A DNA stretch of 64,000 nucleotides. Origin: CBDFNN01 sp965250215 (GTDB lineage: Bacteria; Bacteroidota; Rhodothermia; Rhodothermales; DATKEJ01). The notes beneath the pieces were generated by a model. That model was not told where the DNA came from. It worked only from the letters and a program-made list of their open reading frames with translations, and did no database searches. The stretch is taken from NCBI GenBank assembly GCA_965250215.1, contig CBDFNN010000004.1, positions 992,001 to 1,056,000 on the forward strand, given 5' to 3'. Below are positions 26,032 through 34,940 of the stretch, in pieces. The stretch's first letter is position 1. Every line of letters begins with the position of its first letter. A program made the translations under genes and the position numbers.

Positions 26032-28146
26032 ATGGCAAAAGAGGATTTCAAGACAGATCAAGACTCAAAAGAGTCGAACCAAAAGGGCAATGATGGAGGT
26101 TTGATGGACAAGCGTCCCAAACCGCAGTGGTGGATATATACGGCCATCGTTCTTTTCTTGATAACGATGAATTTATACTTCATCAATCAGGCTGAACCTA
26201 ATCAGATTGACTATTCCGAGTTTCTTGACCACGTTCGTGACGGCAATATTGAGGAGGTCACCATCATCGACGACCTTTCCATCAGAGGAACATACACTCC
26301 ACGAGCAATCAGTTCAGGTGCCGTCAAAGAGGCAGTTGTTCCTAAGAGCATGTTCACAGGGGACGAGGAGCAGGCAAAAAGAAGATTTTCCAGCGTTAAA
26401 CCTGGCGATCATGAACTGACAAAGTTTCTCGAAGAGCAGAATGCTCTCATCGAGGAAGGAGGCGGCACTCCTATAGAATTCAAAGCAACCCGAGAAGATG
26501 GCTTCTTTGGGACTATGCTGACTTATCTCCTTATAGCCGGGGTGTTTATTTTCTTCTGGTTTATGATCATGAGAAGGATGAATCCAGGTCAGCAGGTGTT
26601 GAACATAGGGAAAAACAAAGCTGTTCTCTTCGATGCCATGGGTGATCATCGTATCACTTTCAAAGATGTCGCCGGCCTAGAAGAGGCGAAAGGGGAAGTA
26701 GAGGAAGTCGTTCAGTTTCTCGAGAATCCCTCACGTTTCACGAAACTTGGCGGGAAGCTACCAAAAGGTGTGCTTTTAGTTGGCCCTCCTGGAACTGGGA
26801 AAACTCTCCTAGCAAAAGCAGTCGCTGGTGAGGCCGGCGTACCATTCTTTTCCTTGTCGGGATCAGACTTTGTTGAAATGTTTGTTGGAGTTGGAGCTGC
26901 AAGAGTTAGAGACTTATTTAAGCAAGCTAAAGAGAAAGCACCTTGTATCATCTTTATCGATGAAATTGACGCTATAGGTCGATCTCGTGGAAAAAGCATG
27001 ATGATGGGTGGAAATGATGAGCGAGAGAATACGTTAAATCAGCTCCTCGTCGAGATGGATGGTTTCAATACGGATAAGGGTGTCATAATAATGGCAGCTA
27101 CGAACCGTCCGGATGTCCTAGATACGGCCCTACTAAGACCCGGCAGATTTGACAGACAAATACTAATTGACAGACCGGATAGGAATGAAAGAAAAGAGAT
27201 CTTTGAAGTTCATACCAAACCATTGACCATCGGCGATGATGTTGATCACGCGGTTCTTGCTGGGCAGACACCTGGTTTTGCCGGTGCCGAAATAGCGAAT
27301 GTCTGCAACGAAGCAGCTCTCTTGGCTGCTAGAAATGGAAAGGACGCGATCGAAATGGAAGATTTCGAAAGCGCCATAGACCGGATAATAGGCGGTCTCG
27401 AGAAAAAGAATAAGCTAATCTCGCCAGAAGAGAAGGAAATAGTTGCCTATCACGAGTCAGGTCACGCCATTACTGGCTGGTTCTTAGAGGGTACAGATCC
27501 TATTGTTAAAGTATCTATTGTCCCGCGAGGATTAGCAGCTCTAGGATATGCCCAATACTTGCCTGATGAGCGGTATCTATATACCACAGAAGCTCTCAAG
27601 GATCGCTTGGTAATGATGATTGGTGGGAGAGTTGCAGAGGAAATCGTATTTAAGAAGATATCGACGGGAGCCCAGAACGATTTGGAGAGAATTACAAAAA
27701 TGGCCTACGCCATGGTTTGCGACTATGGCATGAGTGAAAAGCTCGGCTATATCAGCTTCAATTTGTCAGGACGAGGGGATGATCCTGTGTTTGAGAAGCC
27801 CTATTCAGACGAAACGGCGAGAATTATCGACCAGGAGGTCAAGAAAATTATCGATGAGGCAAGGAAAACCGCGTTAAGACTTCTTAAGAGTAAGCGAAAG
27901 TTGCTTGAGAAGATGGCGCAAGAACTACTTGCGAAAGAGGTCCTTTCTGCAAAGGACCTGGAAGTTATTCTTGGTGAAAGGCCTTTTAAGAAGGAAGAGC
28001 TCGTTCCTAGAGGAGATGGAGCTAGTTCCGCTTCTGAGTTGCTCACTGGGAATGATTCCAAGCTTGCGACAACAAAGTCTAGTAATGGCTCAAAGACAGG
28101 CAACGGAGCCAAGAAAGCGACGCCTAAAAAAACAAGCGAGAGCTAA
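26032..28146 (+). CDS. ftsH: ATP-dependent zinc metalloprotease FtsH
   Basis: 704 residues from the ATG at 26032 (a TTG at 26023 is the other option). FtsH is a membrane-anchored AAA+ protease that degrades misfolded membrane and regulatory proteins. Seen: TM1 (WWIYTAIVLFLITMNLYFI), a periplasmic domain, TM2 (LTYLLIAGVFIFFWFMIM), Walker A GPPGTGKT (about 251-258), Walker B FIDEID, SRH region ATNRPDVLDTALLRPGRFDR, and the zinc site HESGH (about 474). The C-terminus is a basic, low-complexity K/S/T tail. A 236-bp gap with the structured element precedes it. Confidence 0.97.
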   Translation: MAKEDFKTDQDSKESNQKGNDGGLMDKRPKPQWWIYTAIVLFLITMNLYFINQAEPNQIDYSEFLDHVRDGNIEEVTIIDDLSIRGTYTPRAISSGAVKEAVVPKSMFTGDEEQAKRRFSSVKPGDHELTKFLEEQNALIEEGGGTPIEFKATREDGFFGTMLTYLLIAGVFIFFWFMIMRRMNPGQQVLNIGKNKAVLFDAMGDHRITFKDVAGLEEAKGEVEEVVQFLENPSRFTKLGGKLPKGVLLVGPPGTGKTLLAKAVAGEAGVPFFSLSGSDFVEMFVGVGAARVRDLFKQAKEKAPCIIFIDEIDAIGRSRGKSMMMGGNDERENTLNQLLVEMDGFNTDKGVIIMAATNRPDVLDTALLRPGRFDRQILIDRPDRNERKEIFEVHTKPLTIGDDVDHAVLAGQTPGFAGAEIANVCNEAALLAARNGKDAIEMEDFESAIDRIIGGLEKKNKLISPEEKEIVAYHESGHAITGWFLEGTDPIVKVSIVPRGLAALGYAQYLPDERYLYTTEALKDRLVMMIGGRVAEEIVFKKISTGAQNDLERITKMAYAMVCDYGMSEKLGYISFNLSGRGDDPVFEKPYSDETARIIDQEVKKIIDEARKTALRLLKSKRKLLEKMAQELLAKEVLSAKDLEVILGERPFKKEELVPRGDGASSASELLTGNDSKLATTKSSNGSKTGNGAKKATPKKTSES

Positions 28147-28370
28147 GCCAAGTTGGTTAGGATAAAAGTTTTCGTTACTTCGTGTGCTTGGATCAACTAA
28201 AGACGTGCGCACCACCGATATATATCGATATATCAGTTTACGAGTGCAGAGATAGCCAAAAGCCTGTAAAAAGGCTGAATTAAGTATGTTCCTAGTGCGT
28301 TGGCTTGTGTATTCCCGCAAATCACTGTACATTACCTAGCTCGAACAAATCTGAATAAAGAGATAATTAC
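28147..28370 (+). promoter_or_regulatory. Leader region of the str operon
   Basis: The 224-bp gap before rpsL holds a perfect 14-bp AT palindrome (ATATATCGATATAT, 28220-28233) and a short hairpin AGCC-tgtaaaa-AGGCT near 28260-28275. It probably contains the promoter of the ribosomal cluster. I could not identify -33/-7 boxes with confidence. Confidence 0.35.
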
Positions 28371-28745
28371 GTGCCTACAATACAGCAGCTAGTTAGAAAA
28401 GGGAGAACTTCCAAGGTCAAGCAGACCAAGGCAAGGGCTCTTAACTCCTGTCCGCAAAAAAGGGGAGTATGTACTCGTGTATATACCACGACACCTAAGA
28501 AGCCGAACTCGGCTTTGAGAAAGGTTGCTCGTGTCCGCCTCACGAATCAAATTGAGGTCACGGCTTACATTCCTGGAGAGGGTCATAACCTTCAGGAGCA
28601 CTCCATTGTTCTAGTTCGGGGTGGAAGGGTCAAGGATCTTCCTGGTGTTAAGTATCACATCGTGAGAGGTGCGCTTGATACCGCTGGGGTTGAGGATCGG
28701 AAGCAGAGTCGTTCCAAGTACGGAGCGAAACGACCAAAGAAATAA
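28371..28745 (+). CDS. rpsL: 30S ribosomal protein uS12
   Basis: 124 residues from a GTG start. uS12 sits at the decoding centre and affects translational accuracy. Seen: PTIQQLVRKGR at the N-terminus, the conserved TTTPKKPNSALRKVARV loop (with the lysine whose loss gives streptomycin resistance elsewhere), the GRVKDLPGVKYHIVRGALDTAGV loop, and a basic tail KQSRSKYGAKRPKK. First gene of the str cluster. A terminator-like hairpin separates it from rpsG. Confidence 0.98.
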   Translation: MPTIQQLVRKGRTSKVKQTKARALNSCPQKRGVCTRVYTTTPKKPNSALRKVARVRLTNQIEVTAYIPGEGHNLQEHSIVLVRGGRVKDLPGVKYHIVRGALDTAGVEDRKQSRSKYGAKRPKK

Positions 28746-28766
28746 TCGAATACAAAATTAGAGGTT

Positions 28767-28799
28767 AAAAAAGTCTGCCTCCCTTGAGGCTGGTTTTTT
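28767..28799 (+). terminator. Terminator-like hairpin between rpsL and rpsG
   Basis: AAAAAA, a small internal loop, GCCTC-CCTT-GAGGC, then TTTTTT: a 5-bp GC stem extended by an A6/T6 arm and ending in a T-run. It can act on either strand. Its position inside the str operon suggests partial termination or attenuation after rpsL. Confidence 0.6.
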
Positions 28800-28820
28800 G
28801 TGTCTTATTGCAGATAACCC

Positions 28821-29291
28821 ATGAGAAGAAGAAAAGCAGAGAAAAGAATTGTTTTAGGTGATCCACTCTATGGAGATGAGCTCGTATCAAAGTTCATCAA
28901 TTCTATCATGTATGATGGAAAAAAGAGTGTAGCCCAAAAGCTTGTCTACGGAGCCTTCAATATGATTGAAGAGAAGGGCGAAGAGCCTGGTATCGAAGTA
29001 TTCAAGAAGGCAGTAAACAACGTAGCCCCAATGTTGGAGGTTCGATCAAGAAGGGTTGGTGGTGCTACCTACCAGGTGCCAAATGAAGTCCGAGCAGATC
29101 GAAGGACATCGCTCGCCTTTAGATGGATAATCTTGTATGCACGAGGTCGGTCAGACAAAAGTATGGCACGTCGTCTTGCATCTGAGCTTGTCAGCGCAGC
29201 CAAGGGTGAAGGCGGTGCTGTTAAGAAGAAGGACGATACACACAGAATGGCAGAGGCCAATAAGGCTTTTGCTCACTTCTCTCGATTCTAA
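28821..29291 (+). CDS. rpsG: 30S ribosomal protein uS7
   Basis: 156 residues, normal for uS7, an early 16S rRNA 3'-domain binder at the head of the small subunit. Seen: RRRKAEKR start, DPLYGDELVSKFINSIMYDGKKSVAQKLVYGAF, VKKAVNNVAPMLEVRSRRVGGATYQVPNEVR, and the C-terminal AEANKAFAHFSRF. It lies 75 bp after rpsL, past the hairpin, and 39 bp before fusA. Confidence 0.98.
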   Translation: MRRRKAEKRIVLGDPLYGDELVSKFINSIMYDGKKSVAQKLVYGAFNMIEEKGEEPGIEVFKKAVNNVAPMLEVRSRRVGGATYQVPNEVRADRRTSLAFRWIILYARGRSDKSMARRLASELVSAAKGEGGAVKKKDDTHRMAEANKAFAHFSRF

Positions 29292-29330
29292 AAGGAGCAA
29301 TTAGGAGCCTAAAGAAAAGGCGATAAAGAA

Positions 29331-31415
29331 ATGGAAAGAGATCTATCAAAGTTGAGAAATATCGGCATCATGGCTCACATCGATGCTGGTAAGACAACTA
29401 CTACGGAGCGAGTCCTCCACTACACCGGCGTGATTCACCGAATGGGTGAGGTTCATGAAGGTGGAGCTACGATGGACTGGATGGAGCAGGAGAAAGAGCG
29501 GGGAATTACTATTACATCGGCTGCTACCACATGTCAGTGGGACGGACACGACATTAATATCATTGATACACCAGGTCACGTTGACTTTACTGTTGAGGTT
29601 GAGAGATCACTTCGTGTGCTTGACGGAGCTGTTGCATTATTCTGTTCTGTTGGTGGAGTTGAGCCCCAATCTGAGACTGTTTGGAGACAAGCTGACAAAT
29701 ACAAAGTGCCTCGTATTGCCTTTGTAAATAAGATGGATAGAACGGGTGCTGATTTCGAAGGCGCTGTTCAGATGATGAGGGATAGATTGGGAGCCAACCC
29801 AATTCCTGTTCAGTATCCAATTGGTGAGGGCGATATGTTTCGTGGTGTGATCGATTTGATCACAAATAAAGCCATTGTTTGGCATGACGAGACGCAAGGA
29901 GCTACCTGGGATGAGATGGAAATTCCTGATGACCTGAAGACTAAGGCTCGTCATTGGAGGATCGTGATGCTTGAAGCTGTCTCCGAGCTTGATGATACCC
30001 TTCTCATGAAATACCTCGAGAACGAGGATGATATCACAGCTGAAGAAATTCGGGAAGTTGTAAGAAAGGCTGCATTGGAAATGGTTATTACGCCAGTTCT
30101 GTGTGGTTCGGCCTTCAAAAATAAGGGAGTCCAGAAGCTTCTTGATGCCGTTATCGACTATTTGCCAAGCCCGCTTGACGTTCCTGCTATTGAGGGCATC
30201 ATTCCGCGGACTGAGACCAAGGAGATTAGAAAGCCTTCCGTTGACGATCCCTTTAGTGCTATAGCATTTAAAATTGCAACGGATCCATTCGTTGGCAAGC
30301 TGACCTTTATCCGAGTTTATTCAGGTAGGCTCAATAAGGGCGAATCAGTGTTGAATTCAACGACTGAAAAGTCCGAGCGAATTGGTCGGATTCTTCAGAT
30401 GCATGCTAATACCAGAGAGGATATTGATTTTGTTCAAGCAGGTGATATTGTTGCAGCTGTAGGTCTTAAGAATATCAAGACCGGAGATACACTTTGTGAT
30501 AAAAAGAATCCGATTGTTCTTGAGCAAATGGACTTCCCTGAGCCGGTTATTCGAATTGCGGTTGAGCCTAAGTCGAAAGCTGACAATGAGAGGTTGGGTG
30601 TAGCATTGCAAAAGCTGGCGGAAGAGGATCCAACTTTCAAGGTCAATACAGATGTTGAAACTGGCCAGACTTTGATTGCCGGTATGGGTGAGTTACATCT
30701 TGAGATTATTGTCGATCGACTTAAGCGCGAGTTTAAAGTTGAGGCCAATGTTGGTGCTCCTCAGGTCGCCTACCGTGAAGCTATCTTCGAGACTGTTGAT
30801 GAGCACTATGTGCACAAGAAGCAGACAGGTGGTCGTGGACAATTTGCTGAGATTTATGTTGAAATCGGTCCCAACGAAAGTGGAATCGGATTTGAATTCA
30901 TCGATGAAGTCAAGGGTGGAAATATTCCTCGTGAGTATATCCCTTCAGTTGAGAAAGGCATTAAGTCTGCGCTAGATCGTGGACCGCTCGCTGGCTATCC
31001 AATCGAAGGTATCCGTGCTAGACTTTATGATGGCAAGACCCACGCAGTTGACTCTGACCAGTTGGCTTTCGAGATTTGTGCTCGAATGGCTTTCCGTGAA
31101 GCAGCTCGTAGAGCCAAGCCATCTTTGATGGAGCCGATTATGGCTGTTGAGGTCATTACTCCAGAAGAGTATATGGGAGATGTTATTGGAGATTTGAGTG
31201 GAAGACGAGGTCGTGTCGAAGGAATGACCCAGCGTAACGAAGCTCAAGTTATTAAGGTGGCCGTCCCTCTTTCAGAGATGTTCGGATACTCAACGGATCT
31301 GCGATCCAATACTCAAGGTCGAGCTATTTACTCGATGCAGTTTGATCACTACGAAAAGGCTCCTAAGGCCGTTGCTGATGAGATTCTCACAGCAGCAGCT
31401 GCAGTCGCCGTTTAA
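29331..31415 (+). CDS. fusA: Elongation factor G
   Basis: 694 residues. The translocation GTPase. Seen: AHIDAGKTTTTERVLHYTG (G1), RGITITSAATTC (G2), DTPGHVDFTVEVERSLRVLDGAV (G3), NKMDRTGADF (G4), domain II beta-barrel, domain IV with GGRGQFAEIYVEI, and domain V ending YSTDLRSNTQGRAIYSMQFDHY. Complete. Third gene of the str cluster, 54 bp before tuf. Its codons favour T-ending synonyms more than tuf does. Confidence 0.98.
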   Translation: MERDLSKLRNIGIMAHIDAGKTTTTERVLHYTGVIHRMGEVHEGGATMDWMEQEKERGITITSAATTCQWDGHDINIIDTPGHVDFTVEVERSLRVLDGAVALFCSVGGVEPQSETVWRQADKYKVPRIAFVNKMDRTGADFEGAVQMMRDRLGANPIPVQYPIGEGDMFRGVIDLITNKAIVWHDETQGATWDEMEIPDDLKTKARHWRIVMLEAVSELDDTLLMKYLENEDDITAEEIREVVRKAALEMVITPVLCGSAFKNKGVQKLLDAVIDYLPSPLDVPAIEGIIPRTETKEIRKPSVDDPFSAIAFKIATDPFVGKLTFIRVYSGRLNKGESVLNSTTEKSERIGRILQMHANTREDIDFVQAGDIVAAVGLKNIKTGDTLCDKKNPIVLEQMDFPEPVIRIAVEPKSKADNERLGVALQKLAEEDPTFKVNTDVETGQTLIAGMGELHLEIIVDRLKREFKVEANVGAPQVAYREAIFETVDEHYVHKKQTGGRGQFAEIYVEIGPNESGIGFEFIDEVKGGNIPREYIPSVEKGIKSALDRGPLAGYPIEGIRARLYDGKTHAVDSDQLAFEICARMAFREAARRAKPSLMEPIMAVEVITPEEYMGDVIGDLSGRRGRVEGMTQRNEAQVIKVAVPLSEMFGYSTDLRSNTQGRAIYSMQFDHYEKAPKAVADEILTAAAAVAV

Positions 31416-31437
31416 TTTTATTAACCTAATACATAGG

Positions 31438-31453
31438 GCGCTGAGAGAAGCGC
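31438..31453 (+). other. Small hairpin in the tuf leader
   Basis: GCGCT-gagaga-AGCGC is a perfect 5-bp stem, 17 bases before the tuf start. Function unknown. Confidence 0.3.
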
Positions 31454-31469
31454 AGAAACAGAAAGAGTC

Positions 31470-32660
31470 ATGGCAAAAGAGACTTATCAACGTACAAAAC
31501 CCCACGTCAACGTAGGAACGATTGGTCACGTGGACCACGGTAAAACAACGTTGACCGCCGCTATCACGAAAGTGTTAGCTGAGGCTTCAGGTTCAACCGA
31601 AGTTCGATCCTTTGATTCGATTGACAATGCTCCTGAGGAAAGAGAGCGTGGTATTACCATCGCTACAGCCCACGTGGAGTATGAGACCGAAGCGCGTCAC
31701 TACGCCCACGTTGACTGCCCAGGTCACGCGGATTATGTCAAGAACATGGTTACAGGAGCGGCCCAGATGGACGGTGCTATTCTAGTAGTAGCAGCGACTG
31801 ACGGCCCGATGCCACAGACCCGTGAGCACATCTTGCTTGCGCGTCAGGTTGGTGTACCTTACATCGTAGTCTTCTTGAACAAGGTCGACTTGGTAGACGA
31901 CGAGGAGCTTCTTGAGCTCGTCGAGATGGAAGTACGTGAGCTTCTAGACATGTATGAGTTCCCTGGAGACGAGATTCCTGTTATTTCGGGATCAGCTCTT
32001 GGTGCGCTTAACGGCGAAGAGAAGTGGGTTACCTCAGTAATGGAGCTTATGACCTCCGTAGATGAGTACATCCCAACACCGAAGCGAGAGACGGACAAGC
32101 CTTTCCTAATGCCGATTGAGGACGTGTTCTCAATAACCGGTCGTGGAACAGTGGTTACTGGACGAATCGAGCGTGGTATTGTTAAGGTTGGTGAGACGAT
32201 CGACATCATCGGTATCAACGAAGAGAAGCAGACGACGACGTGTACAGGAGTGGAGATGTTCAGAAAGCTGCTCGATCAAGGTCAAGCAGGCGACAACGTT
32301 GGTCTTCTACTTAGAGGAATCGACAAGGAAGCTGTTGAGCGTGGGATGGTTGTAATCCATCCAGGCTCAGTAACTCCTCACACGGAATTTGATTGCGAAG
32401 TATACATCTTGAGTAAAGACGAGGGTGGACGACACACTCCTTTCTTCAAGGGTTACCGACCACAGTTCTATTTCAGAACCACCGACGTAACGGGTGACAT
32501 CGAGCTCAATGAAGGAGTAGAGATGATCATGCCAGGAGACAACACCCAGTTCAAAGTGAAGCTGATTCAGCCGATCGCTATGGAGCAGGGTCTACGATTC
32601 GCTATCCGAGAGGGCGGGCGAACTGTTGGAGCCGGTGTTGTATCCAAAATCACTAAATAA
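31470..32660 (+). CDS. tuf: Elongation factor Tu
   Basis: 396 residues. Delivers aminoacyl-tRNA to the ribosome. Seen: PHVNVGTIGHVDHGKTTLTAAIT (G1), RERGITIATAHVEYE (G2), DCPGHADYVKNMVTGAAQMDGAILVVAATDGPMPQTREHILLARQVGVPYIVVFLNKVDLVD (G3-G4), domain II GRGTVVTGRIERG, and the C-terminal IREGGRTVGAGVV. It lies between fusA and rpsJ. In many Bacteroidia, as I recall, tuf is elsewhere, so this order is a lineage hint. A strong terminator follows. Confidence 0.98.
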   Translation: MAKETYQRTKPHVNVGTIGHVDHGKTTLTAAITKVLAEASGSTEVRSFDSIDNAPEERERGITIATAHVEYETEARHYAHVDCPGHADYVKNMVTGAAQMDGAILVVAATDGPMPQTREHILLARQVGVPYIVVFLNKVDLVDDEELLELVEMEVRELLDMYEFPGDEIPVISGSALGALNGEEKWVTSVMELMTSVDEYIPTPKRETDKPFLMPIEDVFSITGRGTVVTGRIERGIVKVGETIDIIGINEEKQTTTCTGVEMFRKLLDQGQAGDNVGLLLRGIDKEAVERGMVVIHPGSVTPHTEFDCEVYILSKDEGGRHTPFFKGYRPQFYFRTTDVTGDIELNEGVEMIMPGDNTQFKVKLIQPIAMEQGLRFAIREGGRTVGAGVVSKITK

Positions 32661-32668
32661 TTGAAGAA

Positions 32669-32694
32669 GGGGCGACCTAACAGTCGCCCCTTTT
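32669..32694 (+). terminator. Rho-independent terminator after tuf
   Basis: GGGGCGAC-ctaaca-GTCGCCCC is a perfect 8-bp stem followed by TTTT. It lies 9 bp after the tuf stop and 18 bp before rpsJ, separating the str part from the S10 part. The S10 genes must be read through or have a promoter here. Confidence 0.88.
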
Positions 32695-32711
32695 GATTGA
32701 TTTCTATCGAT

Positions 32712-33020
32712 ATGGCGAGTCAAAAAATTCGAATTAAGCTAAAGTCTTACGATCACAACTTGATCGACAAGAGTGCGGAAAAAATTATTAAGACTGTGAA
32801 GTCAACTGGAGCAGTTGTTAGCGGGCCAATCCCACTGCCAACTCGAAAGACGATTTACACTGTTTTGAAATCTCCCCACGTTGACAAAAAGGCTCGTGAG
32901 CAATTTGAAAGCAGAAGTCACAAGAGACTTATCGATTTGCTTTCGACGAACAGTAAAACCGTTGATGCTCTGATGAAGTTGGAGTTGCCTTCTGGTGTAG
33001 ACGTAGAAATCAAAGTTTGA
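32712..33020 (+). CDS. rpsJ: 30S ribosomal protein uS10
   Basis: 102 residues from ATG 32712 (MASQKIRIKLKSYDHNLID), preferred over an in-frame TTG at 32697 that overlaps the terminator's T-run. uS10 binds the 30S head and also forms part of the NusB antitermination complex. Seen: SGPIPLPTRKTIYTVLKSPHVDKKAREQFE and the C-terminal LPSGVDVEIKV. First gene of the S10 operon. The next gene is not rplC but a lipoprotein gene. Confidence 0.97.
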   Translation: MASQKIRIKLKSYDHNLIDKSAEKIIKTVKSTGAVVSGPIPLPTRKTIYTVLKSPHVDKKAREQFESRSHKRLIDLLSTNSKTVDALMKLELPSGVDVEIKV

Positions 33021-33077
33021 TTTATTAAGACTGGAGATTGAATCGACCTTGTCGTTTGACGCAGTCTAAAACAACAA

Positions 33078-33596
33078 ATGAACCGACCACTAAAACATAT
33101 ATCCTTTCTCGAGAACATTGTGACTTTCGTCGCCGTGAGTCTCGTACTGGCTTTCGCGCTTACGGCTTGCGATGGTTCTGAGGATATCTCCGATGCGGAG
33201 CGTTTAGTGGCCAATTGGGACGCAAGTTCACTTCAGGTCGCAATCACGGCTGGACTGAATGTCAATTTGCTAACCGCGTCATTACCTGGCGTTCCCGCTG
33301 TAGATGCTACAACGATGGAGTATTCAGCTAGCAATACCTTTAGGCTTCAGATTATCTCGCCGGATAGTACTCTAGCCGACCTAGCTGGAAATTATACCGT
33401 TGATGAGGGATCGAAGACCATCTCGCATACCAATGCGGAGATTGCTTCTGCCTTGGTCATGAACTATGAGTTCGTAACAGCAGATCAGCTGAAACTCAAT
33501 TTTGCTGGAGCTGACTTGGTAACTCTAGGCTTGGATATTCCAGGGATAGACGAGTCTACTCTGGGCGATGTTAATGGCACCTTTGATCGACAATAG
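33078..33596 (+). CDS. Small lipoprotein inserted in the S10 operon
   Basis: 172 residues. A TM-like signal segment (VTFVAVSLVLAFALTAC, Cys31 in a lipobox) is followed by a ~140-residue mature part rich in T, A, D and beta-strand-like repeats (LVANWDASSLQV, YSASNTFRLQI, LADLAGNYTVDEGSKTISH). The pattern of a 'W/D..SL.V' strand and 'G.Y.....TI' resembles lipocalin-like lipoproteins of Bacteroidota, but I cannot assign it with confidence. It is in the same direction as rpsJ (57 bp away) and rplC (20 bp away), so it is probably co-transcribed with them. An AGACTG...CAGTCT inverted repeat (33028-33067) lies in the leader. Exported to the periplasmic side of a membrane. Confidence 0.7.
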   Translation: MNRPLKHISFLENIVTFVAVSLVLAFALTACDGSEDISDAERLVANWDASSLQVAITAGLNVNLLTASLPGVPAVDATTMEYSASNTFRLQIISPDSTLADLAGNYTVDEGSKTISHTNAEIASALVMNYEFVTADQLKLNFAGADLVTLGLDIPGIDESTLGDVNGTFDRQ

Positions 33597-33616
33597 AAAA
33601 GAATAAGAAAGATCTC

Positions 33617-34246
33617 ATGAGTGGAATTATTGGAAAAAAAATCGGAATGACCAGCGTCTTTGACGAGGGTGGCAACAACATCGTTTGCACGATTGTTGAG
33701 GCCCAACCAAACATGGTCACTCAGATTAAGACCCCAGAGACCGACGGATACAATGCTATCCAGATCGGCATAGGTAGTAAGAGCGAGAAGAAGGTCTCAA
33801 AGGCTTTGAAGGGCCATTTCGAAAAAGCAAAGGTAGAACCTAAACGATTTTTGGTTGAGTTCAGAGACTACCAGACAGAGAAAGAGCTTTCTCTGGGATC
33901 TGAAATCCGAGTTGAAGATGTTCTGGAGGTCGACGATATAGTTCATGTTCGCGGCATCTCAAAGGGAAAGGGATTTCAAGGAGTTGTTAAAAGACACGGC
34001 TTTGCCGGTGTAAATGATGCTACCCACGGTCAGCATAACAGACAACGAGCTCCTGGATCCATTGGTCAGGCATCTTACCCAGCCCGTGTTATGAAGGGAT
34101 TGAAAATGGCTGGTAGAACGGGAGGAGACAAAATTAAAGTCAAAAACCTTCGTGTTGTACAGGTTTTCCCAGAGAACAATTTGGTCCTTATCGAAGGAGC
34201 TGTTCCTGGCGCAAAGAATGGAATTTTAAGAATAGAGTTGGCTTAA
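33617..34246 (+). CDS. rplC: 50S ribosomal protein uL3
   Basis: 209 residues. uL3 binds near the peptidyl-transferase centre. Seen: SGIIGKKIGMTSVFDEGGNNIVCTIVEA, the loop GFQGVVKRHGFAGVNDATHGQHNRQRAPGSIGQASYPARVMKGLKMAGRTGGDKIKVKNL, and the glutamine (GQ) that is methylated in other bacteria. It starts 20 bp after the lipoprotein gene. Confidence 0.97.
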   Translation: MSGIIGKKIGMTSVFDEGGNNIVCTIVEAQPNMVTQIKTPETDGYNAIQIGIGSKSEKKVSKALKGHFEKAKVEPKRFLVEFRDYQTEKELSLGSEIRVEDVLEVDDIVHVRGISKGKGFQGVVKRHGFAGVNDATHGQHNRQRAPGSIGQASYPARVMKGLKMAGRTGGDKIKVKNLRVVQVFPENNLVLIEGAVPGAKNGILRIELA

Positions 34247-34274
34247 GCGACGCGTACTCAAGGACTATAGCGAA

Positions 34275-34940
34275 ATGGAGTTATCAGTATATAATAGAGA
34301 CGGAAAATCGGCAGGACGAAATGTCCAGCTTGATGATTCTATCAGTGGAATCGAGCCGAATGATCATGTTATTTGGTTGGATGTAAAAGCCATCCAAGCC
34401 GCAGGACGTCTTGGTCTTCATAAGGCAAAGGAGAGAAGCGAAGTACGAGGTGGTGGTGCAAAGCCTTGGAGACAGAAAGGTACGGGCCGAGCTCGAGCAG
34501 GTACAAGCCGTTCCCCATTGTGGGTTGGTGGTGGTACCATCTTTGGACCTCGTCCACACAAATATCACAATAAGGTCAATAAAAAGACAAAGCAGCTCGC
34601 AGCTAAGTCAGCTATTGCCTACAAAGCGCAGTCTGATTCAATTAAGGTGCTCGAGCAATATGATCATGAGGCACCGAATACAAAGGAGTTTGCTTCCATG
34701 CTCAAGGCTCTTGAATTGAATAATTCGAAAGTCCTGTTCCTTACTTCTGGCGAGAATGACACGCTGCATATGTCGGCAAGGAATATCCAAGGAGTAAGTG
34801 TGACATCAGCTCGATCTGCGTCAACACTGGACTTTATGAAAGCTCAGCTCGTCCTCATTCAAGAAGATGCAGTTGAAGAATTGAACAAACGATTCACCGA
34901 GTCTCGGAAAGGCTTGGCGAAAACTGAAGAGGTTGCATAA
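34275..34940 (+). CDS. rplD: 50S ribosomal protein uL4
   Basis: 221 residues. uL4 lines the peptide exit tunnel and in E. coli represses the S10 operon. Seen: the conserved loop RSEVRGGGAKPWRQKGTGRARAGTSRSPLWVGGGTIFGPRPH and the C-terminal EVLNKRFTESR. Ends one base into the rplW ATG (TAATG overlap), indicating coupling. Whether it autoregulates here is not testable from sequence. Confidence 0.97.
   Translation: MELSVYNRDGKSAGRNVQLDDSISGIEPNDHVIWLDVKAIQAAGRLGLHKAKERSEVRGGGAKPWRQKGTGRARAGTSRSPLWVGGGTIFGPRPHKYHNKVNKKTKQLAAKSAIAYKAQSDSIKVLEQYDHEAPNTKEFASMLKALELNNSKVLFLTSGENDTLHMSARNIQGVSVTSARSASTLDFMKAQLVLIQEDAVEELNKRFTESRKGLAKTEEVA

Noticed and set aside
28321..28370. E. coli-like -35/-10 pair before rpsL
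   Set aside because: TTGGCT and TACATT are about 22 bp apart, too far for a normal promoter.
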